Assembly: GCF_900100855.1 (NCBI RefSeq)
Contig: NZ_FNCB01000006.1
Location: 1 to 64,000 of the forward strand
Reading direction: 5' to 3'
Source: Idiomarina zobellii
Lineage (GTDB): Bacteria > Pseudomonadota > Gammaproteobacteria > Enterobacterales > Alteromonadaceae
DNA: 64,000 nucleotides
Position numbers and translations under genes: made by a program. The notes below the pieces were generated by a model that was not told where the DNA came from, did no database searches, and saw nothing but the letters and a program-made list of their open reading frames with translations. Of this stretch, positions 6,112-13,349 are shown one piece after another; position 1 is the first letter of the stretch, and each line of letters starts with the position of its first letter.

Positions 6112-8288
6112 CTTTCAGCCCGAGCACGATGTAGCTTTTTGTAGCTGTCCAGCAGCTTCAAGTGACGGTCGATGCCTTCCAGTTGCATATTGGTTGGCGT
6201 CAGGCCGTAGAAGCGTGTGGTGCCTTGTACGGAGCCGATAACCGCTTCAATCACTTCTTCACTATACATACGGCCCAAGTTATAGCGATAATCATCCAGC
6301 TCTAGTTCGTCATCCAGCGTAATTTCCAGTACGGCTTCAATCGCACGATAAAACAGCACGCGCTCTGGTGTGTTGTCGTTATACTGCAGAAACATTTCAA
6401 CGTACTCTTGAGCGTCTTCATGACGTTGCAGTGCCAGATAAATAAGCAACTTAAGCTCTAAAATAGTGAGCTGACCCCATTCGGTATTTTCATCAAACTC
6501 AATACCAATCAGCGTAATAATATCCATATAGTTATCGAGCTGGCTGTCTTCTAATCGCTCCACCAAGTCTTCCAGCTGCTCGTCTGACAGGCGGTGCAGG
6601 TTCAGAATGTCCTCACGGTACTGCAACGCGATATTGGTGTTATCCCAGACGAGATCTTCAACCGGATACACTTCGGAGTAACCCGGCACTAATATGCGGC
6701 AAACCGGAGCGCCAAGGTCTTCGTGCACCATAATGTAGGCTTCTTTGTCCAATTCCTTCAGAATACTGAACAAGGTATCGGCTTCTTCATCATTGGTTGG
6801 GGATGCAAAGTCCCACTCTACAAATTCAATGTCTGACTTGGCACTGAAAAAGCGCCAGGACACGACACCAGAGGAGTCAATAAAATGCTCTACATAGTTG
6901 TTTGGCTCGGACACCGCCATAGAATTAAAGGTTGGCGGTGGTAAGTCGTTCAGTCCTTCAAAGCTGCGACCTTGTAATAGCTCCGTTAAGCTGCGCTCTA
7001 ATGCCACTTCAAAGCTCGGGTGCGCGCCAAAGGAAGCAAATACGCCGCCGGTACGTGGGTTCATCAGCGTCACACACATAACCGGGAATTGTCCGCCAAG
7101 TGAAGCGTCTTTTACCAATACCGGGTAGCCTTGCTCCTCAAGTGCATTGATACCGGCAACAATATCCGGGTATTTATTCAGAACGTCTTGTGGCACGTCG
7201 GGTAGAGTAATCTCATCTTCAATAATTTGCTTCTTAACAGCCCGCTCAAAAATCTCTGACAAGCACTGCACTTTAGCTTCCGCCAATGTATTGCCGGCGC
7301 TCATACCGTTACTTAAGTATAAGTTCTCAATGAGGTTTGACGGGAAATAGATAGTTTCTCTGTCGGAATGACGCACAAACGGTAGTGACACAATGCCTCG
7401 ATCGACACGTCCTGAATTGGTGTCAATTAAGTGAGAGCCGCGTAGTTCGCCTTCAGGATCATAAAACTCGCGCGTTCGCTCATCGAGTATTTCGGCCGGT
7501 AGTTCATCATTTGGCCCGGGCTGAAACCATTTTTCTTGCGGGTAATGAACAAAGTCGGCATTGGCAATTTCTTCACCAAAATACTGGTCATTATAGAAAA
7601 AGTTGCAGCTTAAGCGCTCTATAAATTCACCCAACGCCGAGCATAATGCACTTTCTTTGCTGGCGCCTTTGCCGTTGGTAAAGCACATGTGCGACGCGGC
7701 GTCACGAATATGCAGTGACCAAACGTTTGGCACAATGTTGCGCCAGGAGGCCACCTCTATTTTCATGCCCAAGTCAGCTAACAGCTTGGTCATGTTGTTA
7801 ATGGTGTCTTCTAAAGGCAGGTCTTTGCCTTCAATGTAGGTTTTCTCGTCACCGCTGGGGTCAATAGTGAGTAATGCCTGAGCGTCCTGCGTGATGCTTT
7901 CCACAGCTTCAACGTCAAACGCCAATTCGTTCTCAATAACCCGCTTAACCGCGCAGCGTTCAGCCGCACGAATAATGCCTTTGCGATCTTTCTCGTCGAT
8001 GTCCGCCGGCAGCTCAACCTGAATTTTAAACAGCTGTTGATAGCGGTTTTCCGGGTCGACAACATTGTTCTGGGAAATGAGAATGTTCTCGGTTGGAATG
8101 TCGCGCGCATCACAATACAGGCGAATAAAGTGAGCCGCGCACATGACCGATGACGCTAAGAAATAGTCAAACGGCCCGGGTGCTGAACCATCGCCTTTAT
8201 AACGAATGGGTTGGTCAGAAATGACGGTGAAGTCATCAAACTTCGCCTCAAGGCGCATGTTTTCGAGAAAACGAACATTGATTTCCAT
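6096..8288 (-). CDS. ycaO: OsmC-YcaO fusion protein with C-terminal helical repeat region
   Basis: 730 aa. Residues ~1-140 form an OsmC-like domain (RYKGDGSAPGPFDYFLASS; SSVMCAAHFIRLYCDARDI), which in stand-alone form reduces organic hydroperoxides. From ~148 the sequence matches E. coli YcaO along its length: KGASKESALCSALGEFIERL and LSNGMSAGNTLAEAKVQCL hold the ATP-binding positions of YcaO cyclodehydratases. The last ~150 residues are acidic and helical like YcaO's C-terminal TPR-like part. YcaO proteins use ATP to activate backbone amides; E. coli YcaO has been linked to ribosomal protein S12 beta-methylthiolation with RimO. No RiPP precursor or partner E1-like gene adjoins, favouring a housekeeping role. 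The OsmC fusion suggests a redox coupling, which is inference. Confidence 0.88.
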   Translation of the reverse strand: MEINVRFLENMRLEAKFDDFTVISDQPIRYKGDGSAPGPFDYFLASSVMCAAHFIRLYCDARDIPTENILISQNNVVDPENRYQQLFKIQVELPADIDEKDRKGIIRAAERCAVKRVIENELAFDVEAVESITQDAQALLTIDPSGDEKTYIEGKDLPLEDTINNMTKLLADLGMKIEVASWRNIVPNVWSLHIRDAASHMCFTNGKGASKESALCSALGEFIERLSCNFFYNDQYFGEEIANADFVHYPQEKWFQPGPNDELPAEILDERTREFYDPEGELRGSHLIDTNSGRVDRGIVSLPFVRHSDRETIYFPSNLIENLYLSNGMSAGNTLAEAKVQCLSEIFERAVKKQIIEDEITLPDVPQDVLNKYPDIVAGINALEEQGYPVLVKDASLGGQFPVMCVTLMNPRTGGVFASFGAHPSFEVALERSLTELLQGRSFEGLNDLPPPTFNSMAVSEPNNYVEHFIDSSGVVSWRFFSAKSDIEFVEWDFASPTNDEEADTLFSILKELDKEAYIMVHEDLGAPVCRILVPGYSEVYPVEDLVWDNTNIALQYREDILNLHRLSDEQLEDLVERLEDSQLDNYMDIITLIGIEFDENTEWGQLTILELKLLIYLALQRHEDAQEYVEMFLQYNDNTPERVLFYRAIEAVLEITLDDELELDDYRYNLGRMYSEEVIEAVIGSVQGTTRFYGLTPTNMQLEGIDRHLKLLDSYKKLHRARAERAAKQ

Positions 8289-8323
8289 AGAGAGGGACTT
8301 TCGCTTGTAAATAGAAGAGCTGA

Positions 8324-8350
8324 GAAAGTGCGGGATTATCCCACACTTTC
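8324..8350. terminator. Hairpin between yghU-like gene and ycaO
   Basis: GAAAGTG-c-GGGA-TTA-TCCC-a-CACTTTC forms an 11-bp stem with one mismatch. It lies 43 nt past the yghU-like stop on the minus strand and 36 nt before ycaO. There is no T-run, so it may be an attenuator or may mask the GATAAT (extended -10, TGGGATAAT on the minus strand) that it contains. Confidence 0.4.
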
Positions 8351-8392
8351 AGTCATTGATCATTATCGGCGTAGCCACTGCCATAGGCGGAG

Positions 8393-9244
8393 TTACTCAA
8401 AGTCGCTGGCGCTGTGACGCTCGCGTAATTGTTCGCTTTCTTCGCCCCAAACTTTGTTCACACGACGACCGCGTTTTACGGCCGGACGCTCGTTGATGCG
8501 CTTCGCCCAGGCCACCACGTTTTTGTACTCATGCGCTTGTAAAAATTCAGCAGCCTCGTAGACCTCGTTTAACACAAGCGCACCGTACCAGGGGAAAATT
8601 GCCATGTCGGCAATAGTGTAATCGTTGCCGGCAATATAGTCGTTGTCAGCCAGTTGCTTGTCGAGCACATCAAGCTGGCGCTTTACTTCCATTGTGTAGC
8701 GATTGATGGGGTACTCCAGTTTTTCCGGTGCATAGGCATAAAAATGGCCAAAACCACCACCTAACATAGGTGCACTGCCCATCTGCCAGAAGAGCCAGTT
8801 TAGGCACTCGGTACGTTTGGCAGGCTCATTGGGTAAAAACTCTCCAAACTTTTCCGCTAAATAGAGCAGTATTGAACCTGACTCGAATACGCGGGTTGCT
8901 GGCGTTGTGGAGTTGTCGAGCAGTGCCGGAATTTTTGAATTCGGGTTTATCTCTACAAAACCACTGCTGAACTGTTCACCCTCAGTAATATCGATAATAT
9001 AGGCGTCGTATTCGGCAGCATCTATGCCTTTCTCCAACAGCTCTTCAAATAAAATTGTGACCTTCTGTCCGTTCGGGGTTGCCAGCGAATACAACTGATG
9101 CGGGTGCTTACCCACAGGTAATTCTTTGTCATACGTAGCGCCAGCCACAGGGCGATTAATACTGGCAAACTTGCCGCCACTTTCTTGCTCCCACTTCCAC
9201 ACTTTAGGTGGTTGGTAGTCATTTCCTGATACTGTATTTCCCAT
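8393..9244 (-). CDS. yghU: YghU-type glutathione transferase / disulfide-bond reductase
   Basis: 283 aa (E. coli YghU is 288). The N-terminal extension (NDYQPPKVWKWEQESGGKFA) precedes a thioredoxin-like GSH domain with NPNSKIPALLD and the ESGSILLYLAEKFG block, then the all-helical GST domain (FGHFYAYAPEKLEYPINRY; DYTIADMAIFPW). YghU/Nu-class enzymes bind two glutathiones and reduce organic disulfides and hydroperoxides in the cytoplasm. ATG 9244 is chosen because GGAGG lies 5 nt upstream; the frame extends upstream into kynU without a ribosome-binding site. It follows kynU by 19 bp on the same strand and may be co-transcribed. Confidence 0.9.
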   Translation of the reverse strand: MGNTVSGNDYQPPKVWKWEQESGGKFASINRPVAGATYDKELPVGKHPHQLYSLATPNGQKVTILFEELLEKGIDAAEYDAYIIDITEGEQFSSGFVEINPNSKIPALLDNSTTPATRVFESGSILLYLAEKFGEFLPNEPAKRTECLNWLFWQMGSAPMLGGGFGHFYAYAPEKLEYPINRYTMEVKRQLDVLDKQLADNDYIAGNDYTIADMAIFPWYGALVLNEVYEAAEFLQAHEYKNVVAWAKRINERPAVKRGRRVNKVWGEESEQLRERHSASDFE

Positions 9245-9263
9245 AAAGCCTCCAAAATAGCGT

Positions 9264-10505
9264 TTAAGTGACTGCCAGGCGCTCTGCGTAACGTGACTCT
9301 TTATACGCATCTGTTTGCATGACGTTTCGTATTTGCTCAACAGCGCTCCATACATCTTTATAGCTGTTATAAAGTGGCGCAAAGCCAAAACGAATAAAGT
9401 GCGGAGCTCGATAGTCCGCAATGACGCCCCTGTCTATCAGCGCCTGACACAGCTCGTAAGCATACGCGAACGAGTAACTCAGTTGGCTACCTCGCTCTTC
9501 AGCTGATGCCGGAGAAAGACGTTGTAGCTGGTCATTTAAACCGTATTGATTGATTAAGTCGTCAAACAATGTCGTTAATGTCACTGACTTTTTACGCACG
9601 GTTTGCAAATCTAGATCGTCAAACAGCTCCAATGCAGCATCGATTGCTGACATTGAAATAATTGATGGTGTACCAGCGAGGAACTGTTTTATGCCGCTTT
9701 TAGGTTGGTACTGTGGGTTAAATGCAAACGGGTTTTGATGACCAAACCAGCCGGTAATGGGTTGTTGTAATTTATTTTGCAAGGCGTTGTTTACGTAAAC
9801 AAACGCCGGAGCACCTGGCCCACCATTGAGGTATTTATAGGTACAACCGACGGCCATATCGACGTTCCAGTTATCCAGGTGAACAGGCATAGCACCGGCA
9901 CTGTGCGCTAAGTCAACAATAATAAGCGCACCATGCTGATGAGCCCTTTCGGTTAACGATTTAATGTCCAGCCGTTTACCGCTGCGGAAGTTCACTTCGG
10001 TGACCATAACGACAGCGGTTGAGTCGTCGATACTGCGAAGCAAATTATCTTCCTGAACGTCAACGAATTGGCAGCGCTGTTCACCCAGAAGCCCCTGCAA
10101 CCCCTGAGCTATGTAAAGATCCGTAGGGAAATTGTCGTGGCTTGAAATGACTTTGTTGCGGCTGTTTGTGCCGTTAAAACTAAGCGCAGCGCTTAGCAGT
10201 TTGAATAAATTGACAGAAATAGAGTCGCAGCATATTACCTGACCTTCCGACGCGCCTATAATTGGCGCAATTTTTTCGCCAACTTGTTGAGGTAAATTGA
10301 CCCAGTTATGTTGGTTCCAGCTGCTTATTAAGTCGTTACCCCATTGTTGCTCGGTAACCTCTTTGACCCTTTGTTTGACCCGTTTGGGTAGCGCACCGAG
10401 TGAATTGCCGTCCAGATAAATGGTGTTTTCAGGAAGGTGAAACTCATCACGATATTTGGCCAACGGGTCATTGCTATCTAAGACTTCTACATCAGTTACA
10501 TTCAT
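9264..10505 (-). CDS. kynU: Kynureninase
   Basis: 413 aa, normal length. PLP-dependent fold type I enzyme converting kynurenine to anthranilate plus alanine (and 3-hydroxykynurenine to 3-hydroxyanthranilate) in tryptophan degradation. Recognised by IYLDGNSLGALPK at the N-terminus, VICCDSISVNLFKLLSAAL, the aspartate-containing IIVDLAHSAGAMPV, the PLP lysine in GCTYKYLNGGPGAPAFVYV and GWFGHQNPFAF. The start ATG overlaps the stop of the upstream deleted hydrolase gene (ATGA), so translation is probably coupled. No tryptophan 2,3-dioxygenase gene is in the window. Confidence 0.93.
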   Translation of the reverse strand: MNVTDVEVLDSNDPLAKYRDEFHLPENTIYLDGNSLGALPKRVKQRVKEVTEQQWGNDLISSWNQHNWVNLPQQVGEKIAPIIGASEGQVICCDSISVNLFKLLSAALSFNGTNSRNKVISSHDNFPTDLYIAQGLQGLLGEQRCQFVDVQEDNLLRSIDDSTAVVMVTEVNFRSGKRLDIKSLTERAHQHGALIIVDLAHSAGAMPVHLDNWNVDMAVGCTYKYLNGGPGAPAFVYVNNALQNKLQQPITGWFGHQNPFAFNPQYQPKSGIKQFLAGTPSIISMSAIDAALELFDDLDLQTVRKKSVTLTTLFDDLINQYGLNDQLQRLSPASAEERGSQLSYSFAYAYELCQALIDRGVIADYRAPHFIRFGFAPLYNSYKDVWSAVEQIRNVMQTDAYKESRYAERLAVT

Positions 10506-10777
10506 GGTTTCAATTCTTTGTTCAGCTGCTGAATAATGATTGTCCAGGTATCGGTTTTAGGGTGAATCATGTCGAAGTGGCCTGCGTCGTTTTTCGCTGG
10601 CCAATACTCAAAGAACTGAGAGGGGTGGGTGCCATAACTGTGTTTTTTAACGGAACTACCTGAGGAAAGTTCAAGCACCTCTGAAAAGGAGACTTGTTTA
10701 AGTTTCTCTGCTTGAGCGCTGAGAGCAAAAGAGCAAGTTAAAAAAATGGCCAGAACGATAAATATTAAGCGCTTCAT
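10502..10777 (-). pseudogene. Internally deleted secreted alpha/beta hydrolase, translationally coupled to kynU
   Basis: 91 aa with a signal peptide (about residues 1-23, ending SAQA). Residues ~48-60 (YGTHPSQFFEYWP) match the entry of an alpha/beta hydrolase domain, where YGxxPxQFxxxWxP is followed by the first core strand. Immediately afterwards comes AGHFDMIHPKTDTW (~65-78), which resembles the end of such enzymes, holding the catalytic histidine. The ~170-residue core with the nucleophile elbow GxSxG is missing, yet the frame is preserved. Some alpha/beta hydrolases next to kynU are kynurenine formamidases, so this may be a remnant of that step, although a signal peptide is atypical for it. 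It could alternatively be a genuine short secreted protein. Confidence 0.55.
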
Positions 10778-10886
10778 TAAGTCATACCAATATTTTCTAT
10801 TAATCAGTTTTAGGTGTTGTTGGAACCATACAAGTTTAAAATTTTAAGGGCAATAAAATACTTGATTGATTACTAAAGAGATTTAG

Positions 10887-10917
10887 TTGAGGCGAAAAAT
10901 TGAGCAGATTCTATACT
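10887..10917 (+). promoter_or_regulatory. Weak sigma70-like promoter upstream of a micro-ORF
   Basis: TTGAGG (10887-10892) and TATACT (10912-10917), spacing 19 bp, lie 26 bp before an AGGAGG ribosome-binding site. The spacing is longer than ideal. Listed because it supports expression of the putative micro-ORF that follows. Confidence 0.25.
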
Positions 10918-10955
10918 CAGTAATGAGCGGTTTAGACTGTTCAGGAGGTAATTAT

Positions 10956-11012
10956 GTGTATTGGGTGAACCCACCGAGAAAAGAGAAAAGCTTAAACACC
11001 GAAGACAACTAA
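10956..11012 (+). CDS. Putative 18-aa micro-ORF with perfect Shine-Dalgarno
   Basis: GTG at 10956 is preceded by AGGAGG (10943-10948) at a 7-nt spacing, the best ribosome-binding site in this 284-bp gap. The frame reads VYWVNPPRKEKSLNTEDN and stops at TAA 11010-11012. An overlapping ATG at 10954 in another frame gives only four codons. A hairpin (CAAGGCTG..CAGCCTTG, 11029-11057) follows. No known peptide is recognised; such short frames occur by chance, so only the ribosome-binding site and the bracketing signals speak for it. Confidence 0.3.
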   Translation: MYWVNPPRKEKSLNTEDN

Positions 11013-11028
11013 GTCATTAGTGAATATT

Positions 11029-11057
11029 CAAGGCTGACTTTAACCAAGCCAGCCTTG
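11029..11057. terminator. Hairpin between micro-ORF and Mpo1-like gene
   Basis: CAAGGCTG (11029-11036) and CAGCCTTG (11050-11057) form an 8-bp stem with a 13-nt loop, 4 nt beyond the stop of the minus-strand Mpo1-like gene. There is no T-run on either side, so this is only a possible bidirectional terminator. Confidence 0.4.
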
Positions 11058-11061
11058 GGAC

Positions 11062-11556
11062 TTATTGTTCTAATTGACGCTCAACGTCGGCTTTTAACTC
11101 TTTTCGCAAGCCCAGCATAAATACAACTTCGGTCACGACAAATAACGGACCGACGGCTAAGCCCATAATGTCATCAACAAAAGCCGGTTTGCGACCTTCG
11201 AAGTAATGGCCAATAAACTGGAATACCCAACCTACAACAAACAAGCCAATGGCCCAACTGAGCCATAGCTCAGTTGGCATAGCCGCAAAGTATCGGCCGG
11301 CAGCCAACGCAAACCATAGCAAAACCGTCATAAGCAGGCCTAACGGGATATCCAGCCGAACATAAAAAATAATCGACAGAAAAACGGCAATGCTGGCAGG
11401 CGTAATAATCATAAACTCCATGGGCAAAACTGGCCGCGAAAGCAGCGTTAAAATACCCACAACAATCATCGGAATACCAATTAAGTGTGTTGCAACGTTC
11501 TTACGGTTGCGGTGGTAAGCGGCGTATTGAGCTAAATGTTCTACAATTGTTTTCAT
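11062..11556 (-). CDS. Mpo1-like (DUF962) membrane protein
   Basis: 164 aa and four to five transmembrane helices. Family blocks: YAAYHRNRKNVATHLIGIP near the N-terminus and FQFIGHYFEGRKPAFVDD in the C-terminal half, both carrying the histidines conserved between bacterial homologues and yeast Mpo1 (YGL010w), an Fe(II)-dependent dioxygenase of 2-hydroxy fatty acid alpha-oxidation. Whether bacterial members have the same activity is not established by this sequence. Single gene; start ATG 11556. Confidence 0.85.
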   Translation of the reverse strand: MKTIVEHLAQYAAYHRNRKNVATHLIGIPMIVVGILTLLSRPVLPMEFMIITPASIAVFLSIIFYVRLDIPLGLLMTVLLWFALAAGRYFAAMPTELWLSWAIGLFVVGWVFQFIGHYFEGRKPAFVDDIMGLAVGPLFVVTEVVFMLGLRKELKADVERQLEQ

Positions 11557-11629
11557 AGCTTTTCGTTTAGGAAGAGATTCGTTTTAGATTGATACGCATC
11601 GTTACCATTGTCAATTAGCTGTCTACATA

Positions 11630-12592
11630 CTAATGTGAGTTGACTTTATGGGTTGAGTCACCTATTCCCAACGAATCCAATGTTCGCTCAACCTGATGTT
11701 GGGCTTTACCAAACTCATAGCAGAACTTGTTGAAGGGCACTATCTCGGTGTCGATATGTTCGCTTAAAACCGACTCCTTTAGCGTTTTTTTTATTTCAGC
11801 AGGAGGAAGGTGTGCATTTTTTTTGTTATTTGCTAAAAAGAAGCTCATTTCATCTGCAATCATAATAGCAGTTAATAACTGTCTGTTTTCTTTCGACAAG
11901 GCTTTACTATTAAATACTTCGGGTGTGTGATGGTACTGAACGGCTATACCGATAACCCTTGGTAAATGAAGTTTTTTACAAGCGCTCAACCCGACTTCAG
12001 CATGAGTGTGTCCTGTTATTTCTTTTTCGACATCAATAAGCTCATTTGCTGTGTGCCAACCTTTTTCTTCTGTTTTGTCTATGGCGTGAGGTGCTAACTG
12101 CAATATGACAAAACGGCCAATGTCGTGAAGTAGACCCGCCATATATACTTGTTGAGGGTCGACATATTGGTGCTCTGATCTCTCGACTAAATAACTGGCG
12201 AACTGAGCTACTTGCAGTGAATGCTTCCAAAGTTCTCGGTGTTCTGCTTTGCGTGGCAGGAAAACCCGGGTCACTGACTGTGCAAAGAGAAGCTCAAATA
12301 AACGTTTGGCGCCGACGCGAGAGAGAGCGGCTTTAACACTGGAGACTTTTGTCGCTTCATGTTGCGCGAAAGCGGCAGAGTTGGCGTACCCTAGCAATGC
12401 GGTGGCAAGCGGCGGATCGGCTTGAGCGAGTTTTAAAACAATATCGTAAAAGTCTTTGCTATCAGGGTTGTACTTCATGAGTTCATAGACAACCACTGGC
12501 AGCATTGGCAGCTTTTCTATATTTTTGCGTATACTTTCAATATCGACATTATTAATGCTACTAAGACTCCGGTTTGAAGGTGATGTTGTCAT
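11630..12592 (-). CDS. HDOD-domain signalling protein
   Basis: 320 aa. The HDOD domain runs from about residue 17 to 220: IEKLPMLPVVVYELMKY at its start, ADPPLATALLGYANSAAF, and an HD dyad in AGLLHDIGRFVILQLAP, followed by the HAEVGLSACKKLHLP helix. The C-terminal ~100 residues are helical and of no recognised domain. HDOD proteins act as signal-transduction scaffolds, often in motility or cyclic-di-GMP networks, and usually lack phosphohydrolase activity; here the HD pair is retained. No partner gene adjoins. Confidence 0.85.
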   Translation of the reverse strand: MTTSPSNRSLSSINNVDIESIRKNIEKLPMLPVVVYELMKYNPDSKDFYDIVLKLAQADPPLATALLGYANSAAFAQHEATKVSSVKAALSRVGAKRLFELLFAQSVTRVFLPRKAEHRELWKHSLQVAQFASYLVERSEHQYVDPQQVYMAGLLHDIGRFVILQLAPHAIDKTEEKGWHTANELIDVEKEITGHTHAEVGLSACKKLHLPRVIGIAVQYHHTPEVFNSKALSKENRQLLTAIMIADEMSFFLANNKKNAHLPPAEIKKTLKESVLSEHIDTEIVPFNKFCYEFGKAQHQVERTLDSLGIGDSTHKVNSH

Positions 12593-12736
12593 AAACTCAT
12601 TATTGACTATTCTGAGTGGTTGTAAACTGCGAAATTAATGTTGATTACCCCTGCGACAATATGTCTCAAAAATTCCAATAGAACTAAACAGTATAAACAT
12701 ATAACCTAAACGTAAAATTCAACTGAGAGGTTAACT

Positions 12737-13279
12737 ATGTTCACTGTATCGCGTCTTATATCTGCAATAGTGTTTCTTAGTATATCAACATCCGCGTTTG
12801 CTAGTGAAGAAAATTACGAAGAGGCGGCGAAGCAGTTGCAACAGCGTTTAGGTAAGGTGCTTATGTCGACCATTCAGAAAGACGGTCATGTTGCTGCAAT
12901 TTCTGTTTGTAACGAGCAGGCACCAGAAATTGCCAGTGCGGTGAGTGATGAACTAAACCTAAGCGTTGGACGTACATCTTTGAAAGTGAGAAACCCGCAG
13001 AATGAACCGACTAAAAAGCAAGAGCAGGTTCTAAAAGAGTTCGAGCGGTTATGGAACAAAACGAAAGAAAACGTACCGACTCAGCGCTACACGAATGAAG
13101 AGGGGCAAACGGTTTGGATGAAAGCCATCGTTATGCAGCCACAGTGTGCGGCGTGTCATGGCTCGAGCATTGAGCCTGAGCTAAGAAAAGTAATTACCGA
13201 CAAGTACCCAAACGATAAAGCGACTGGATTCGAAGTTGGGAAGATTCGAGGCGCTTTTTTAGTTAGATCAAAAAATTAA
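12737..13279 (+). CDS. Tll0287-like c-type haem protein (DUF3365)
   Basis: 180 aa with a Sec signal peptide (residues 1-22, ending SAFA). The body matches Tll0287-like/DUF3365 proteins: AAISVCNEQAPEIA, VGRTSLKVRNPQNEPT, then one CAACH haem motif (about residues 137-141), ending GKIRGAFLV. The fold is a PAS-like haem sensor or redox module in the periplasm. It lies 70 bp upstream of the cioAB oxidase genes and may be functionally linked to respiration, although a hairpin separates them. Confidence 0.82.
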   Translation: MFTVSRLISAIVFLSISTSAFASEENYEEAAKQLQQRLGKVLMSTIQKDGHVAAISVCNEQAPEIASAVSDELNLSVGRTSLKVRNPQNEPTKKQEQVLKEFERLWNKTKENVPTQRYTNEEGQTVWMKAIVMQPQCAACHGSSIEPELRKVITDKYPNDKATGFEVGKIRGAFLVRSKN

Positions 13280-13282
13280 AGC

Positions 13283-13315
13283 CAATAACCCTTGATATTG
13301 TAAGGTTATTGTTTA
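13283..13315 (+). terminator. Rho-independent-like terminator before cioA
   Basis: CAATAACC (13283-13290) pairs with GGTTATTG (13304-13311); the inner TT/AA extends the stem past one bulged C. Followed by TTTAG. It starts 3 bp after the Tll0287-like stop and should limit read-through into cioA. Confidence 0.5.
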
Positions 13316-13349
13316 GAATGACTTAAATCCTTAGTTAGGAGATGATGTG

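Noticed and set aside
6096-8288. ycaO as part of a ribosomally made peptide (thiazole/oxazole) cluster
   Set aside because: No precursor peptide, E1-like partner, dehydrogenase or peptidase gene flanks it, and the sequence follows the E. coli housekeeping YcaO.
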